This document shows, piece by piece, positions 6,106-6,823 of a DNA stretch of 6,823 bases. This stretch comes from Angelakisella sp. (GTDB taxonomy: Bacteria > Bacillota > Clostridia > Oscillospirales > Ruminococcaceae). Under the pieces are notes generated by a model. It was not told where the DNA came from. It ran no database searches and worked only from the letters and a program-made list of their open reading frames with translations. Position 1 is the first letter of the stretch. Every line of letters begins with the position of its first letter. The DNA is taken from positions 1 through 6,823 of the forward strand of contig WSMP01000084.1 of the NCBI GenBank assembly GCA_013316495.1. The letters run 5' to 3'. A program made the translations under genes and the position numbers.

Positions 6106-6823
6106 TTCCAGAACCTGCGAAACAACCGCCGGGACTATCTCCCCTTCCTAGGGGCGGCCAGCCTTATTATCTGCCTGTTCTTTACCGTTTGCAACCTTTC
6201 GGAATCTCGCAGCTTTGCCCGCGCCATCCCCGGCAGCGGCACCCTTCACGGCCTGATGGCCGTTGCAACTCTGCTACTGCCGGTGGTCTGCGCCCCTTTC
6301 CTGTGGTATATTAACAGCTTCCTGATGAAGCGCCGGAAAAAAGAACTGGGGCTGTACGGAGTCCTGGGGCTGGAGCAGCGGCACGTGGGGGCGGTGCTCT
6401 TCTTCGAGACGCTGTACAGCTTTCTCTTTTCCTTGGCAGCCGGGCTGGGGACAGGCATCCTGCTGATGGGCCTTTCGGTTAGGCTGTTGCTGGATCTGGC
6501 CGGCATCACTGCCGACTATGCCCCTTCTGTGACACCCGCTGCCCTGCTCTACACTGTGGGACTGTTTGGGGTCATCTTCCTTGGATGCCTTGTGGGCAAT
6601 TTGGTGCACCTTTCCTTAGCAGCTCCCACCGACCTGCTGCGGGAGGACCGCTCCGGGGAGCGGGATCCCCGCTTTGGTGTCCTGGGCGGTGTCCTGGGCC
6701 TGCTGCTCCTGGGGGGCGGCTACACTGTCGCCATCCTGGCCTACAATGACCCCCTGCTTGCCCTGATGGTGATTCCTGCCTTCTTCCTGGCGAGCCTGCT
6801 GGTAGCTCTGGGGACCTATGGGG
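6097..6823 (+). CDS. BceB/FtsX-type ABC permease, N-terminal half (no start codon, runs off window)
   Basis: The frame is open from just after TAG 6076-6078 to the window end. From about 6097 it reads RLAFQNLRNNRRDYLPFLG, the standard N-terminus of BceB-type permeases (LA..NLRRN...YLPY). It continues with TM1 (SLIICLFFTVC), TM2 (ending FLWYINSFLMKRRKKELGLY), the FtsX-like VLGLEQRHVGAVLFFE, TM3, TM4, an LREDRSGERDPR linker, TM5 and TM6, and ends IPAFFLASLLVALGTYG. This N-half joins logically to the C-half on the opposite strand. No ATG, GTG or TTG occurs in frame between the TAG and the conserved N-terminus; the first in-frame ATG is at 6256, inside the membrane domain. The native start codon has therefore been lost at the junction, or the sequence is chimeric. 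It cannot be translated properly as it stands. Confidence 0.82.
6789..6823 (+). repeat. Inverted repeat copy 2 (35 bp or more, cut by window end)
   Basis: A perfect inverted match to 6071-6105, coding for the same peptide in the + strand permease half. The last base of the window still matches, so the true length is unknown. The spacer between copies is 683 bp. Confidence 0.97.

Noticed and set aside
5805..6314. 169-codon + strand open frame crossing the permease junction
   Set aside because: Different frame from the permease N-half, no homology visible, and it spans a junction that may be artificial.

Overview
The window looks like high-GC chromosomal DNA from a gut-type Firmicute, most likely an Oscillospiraceae/Clostridia relative. 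The reasons are the GC-rich codon use, strong AAGGAGG ribosome binding sites, a RecD2-type helicase rather than RecBCD RecD, an Mbl-like MreB, and a BceB-type peptide ABC permease. The taxon is inferred from gene content only.

Left block (1-1730, + strand): a tight three-gene operon. It holds a DUF2004/DUF2262-like protein that is open to the window edge, a small TPR protein, and a CbiK-type anaerobic cobalt chelatase whose start overlaps the TPR stop by 7 nt. No other cobalamin gene and no cobalamin riboswitch is visible.

Middle block (1731-5282, + strand): recD2 and an mbl/mreB-like gene, each with its own recognisable promoter. The recD2 promoter (extended -10 at 1823-1831) lies inside the longest open frame, so the protein starts near 1869 and not at 1737. 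The mreB-like gene has consensus -35 and -10 boxes 18 bp apart and a GTG start with a good ribosome binding site.

Right block (5283-6823): one BceB/FtsX-type permease gene broken into two halves that face away from each other. The C-terminal half is on the - strand (5394-6105) and ends in a strong - strand terminator (5336-5372). The N-terminal half is on the + strand (about 6097-6823) and runs off the window. A 35-bp segment encoding the peptide ASLLVALGTYG occurs in both halves as a perfect inverted repeat (6071-6105 and 6789-6823), and the second copy ends exactly at the window edge. The + strand half has no start codon. The arrangement could be an invertible gene, a genuine inverted partial duplication, or a strand-switch chimera in amplification or assembly. 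The missing start codon and an in-frame stop inside the repeat favour the last two. This is the most notable signal in the window.
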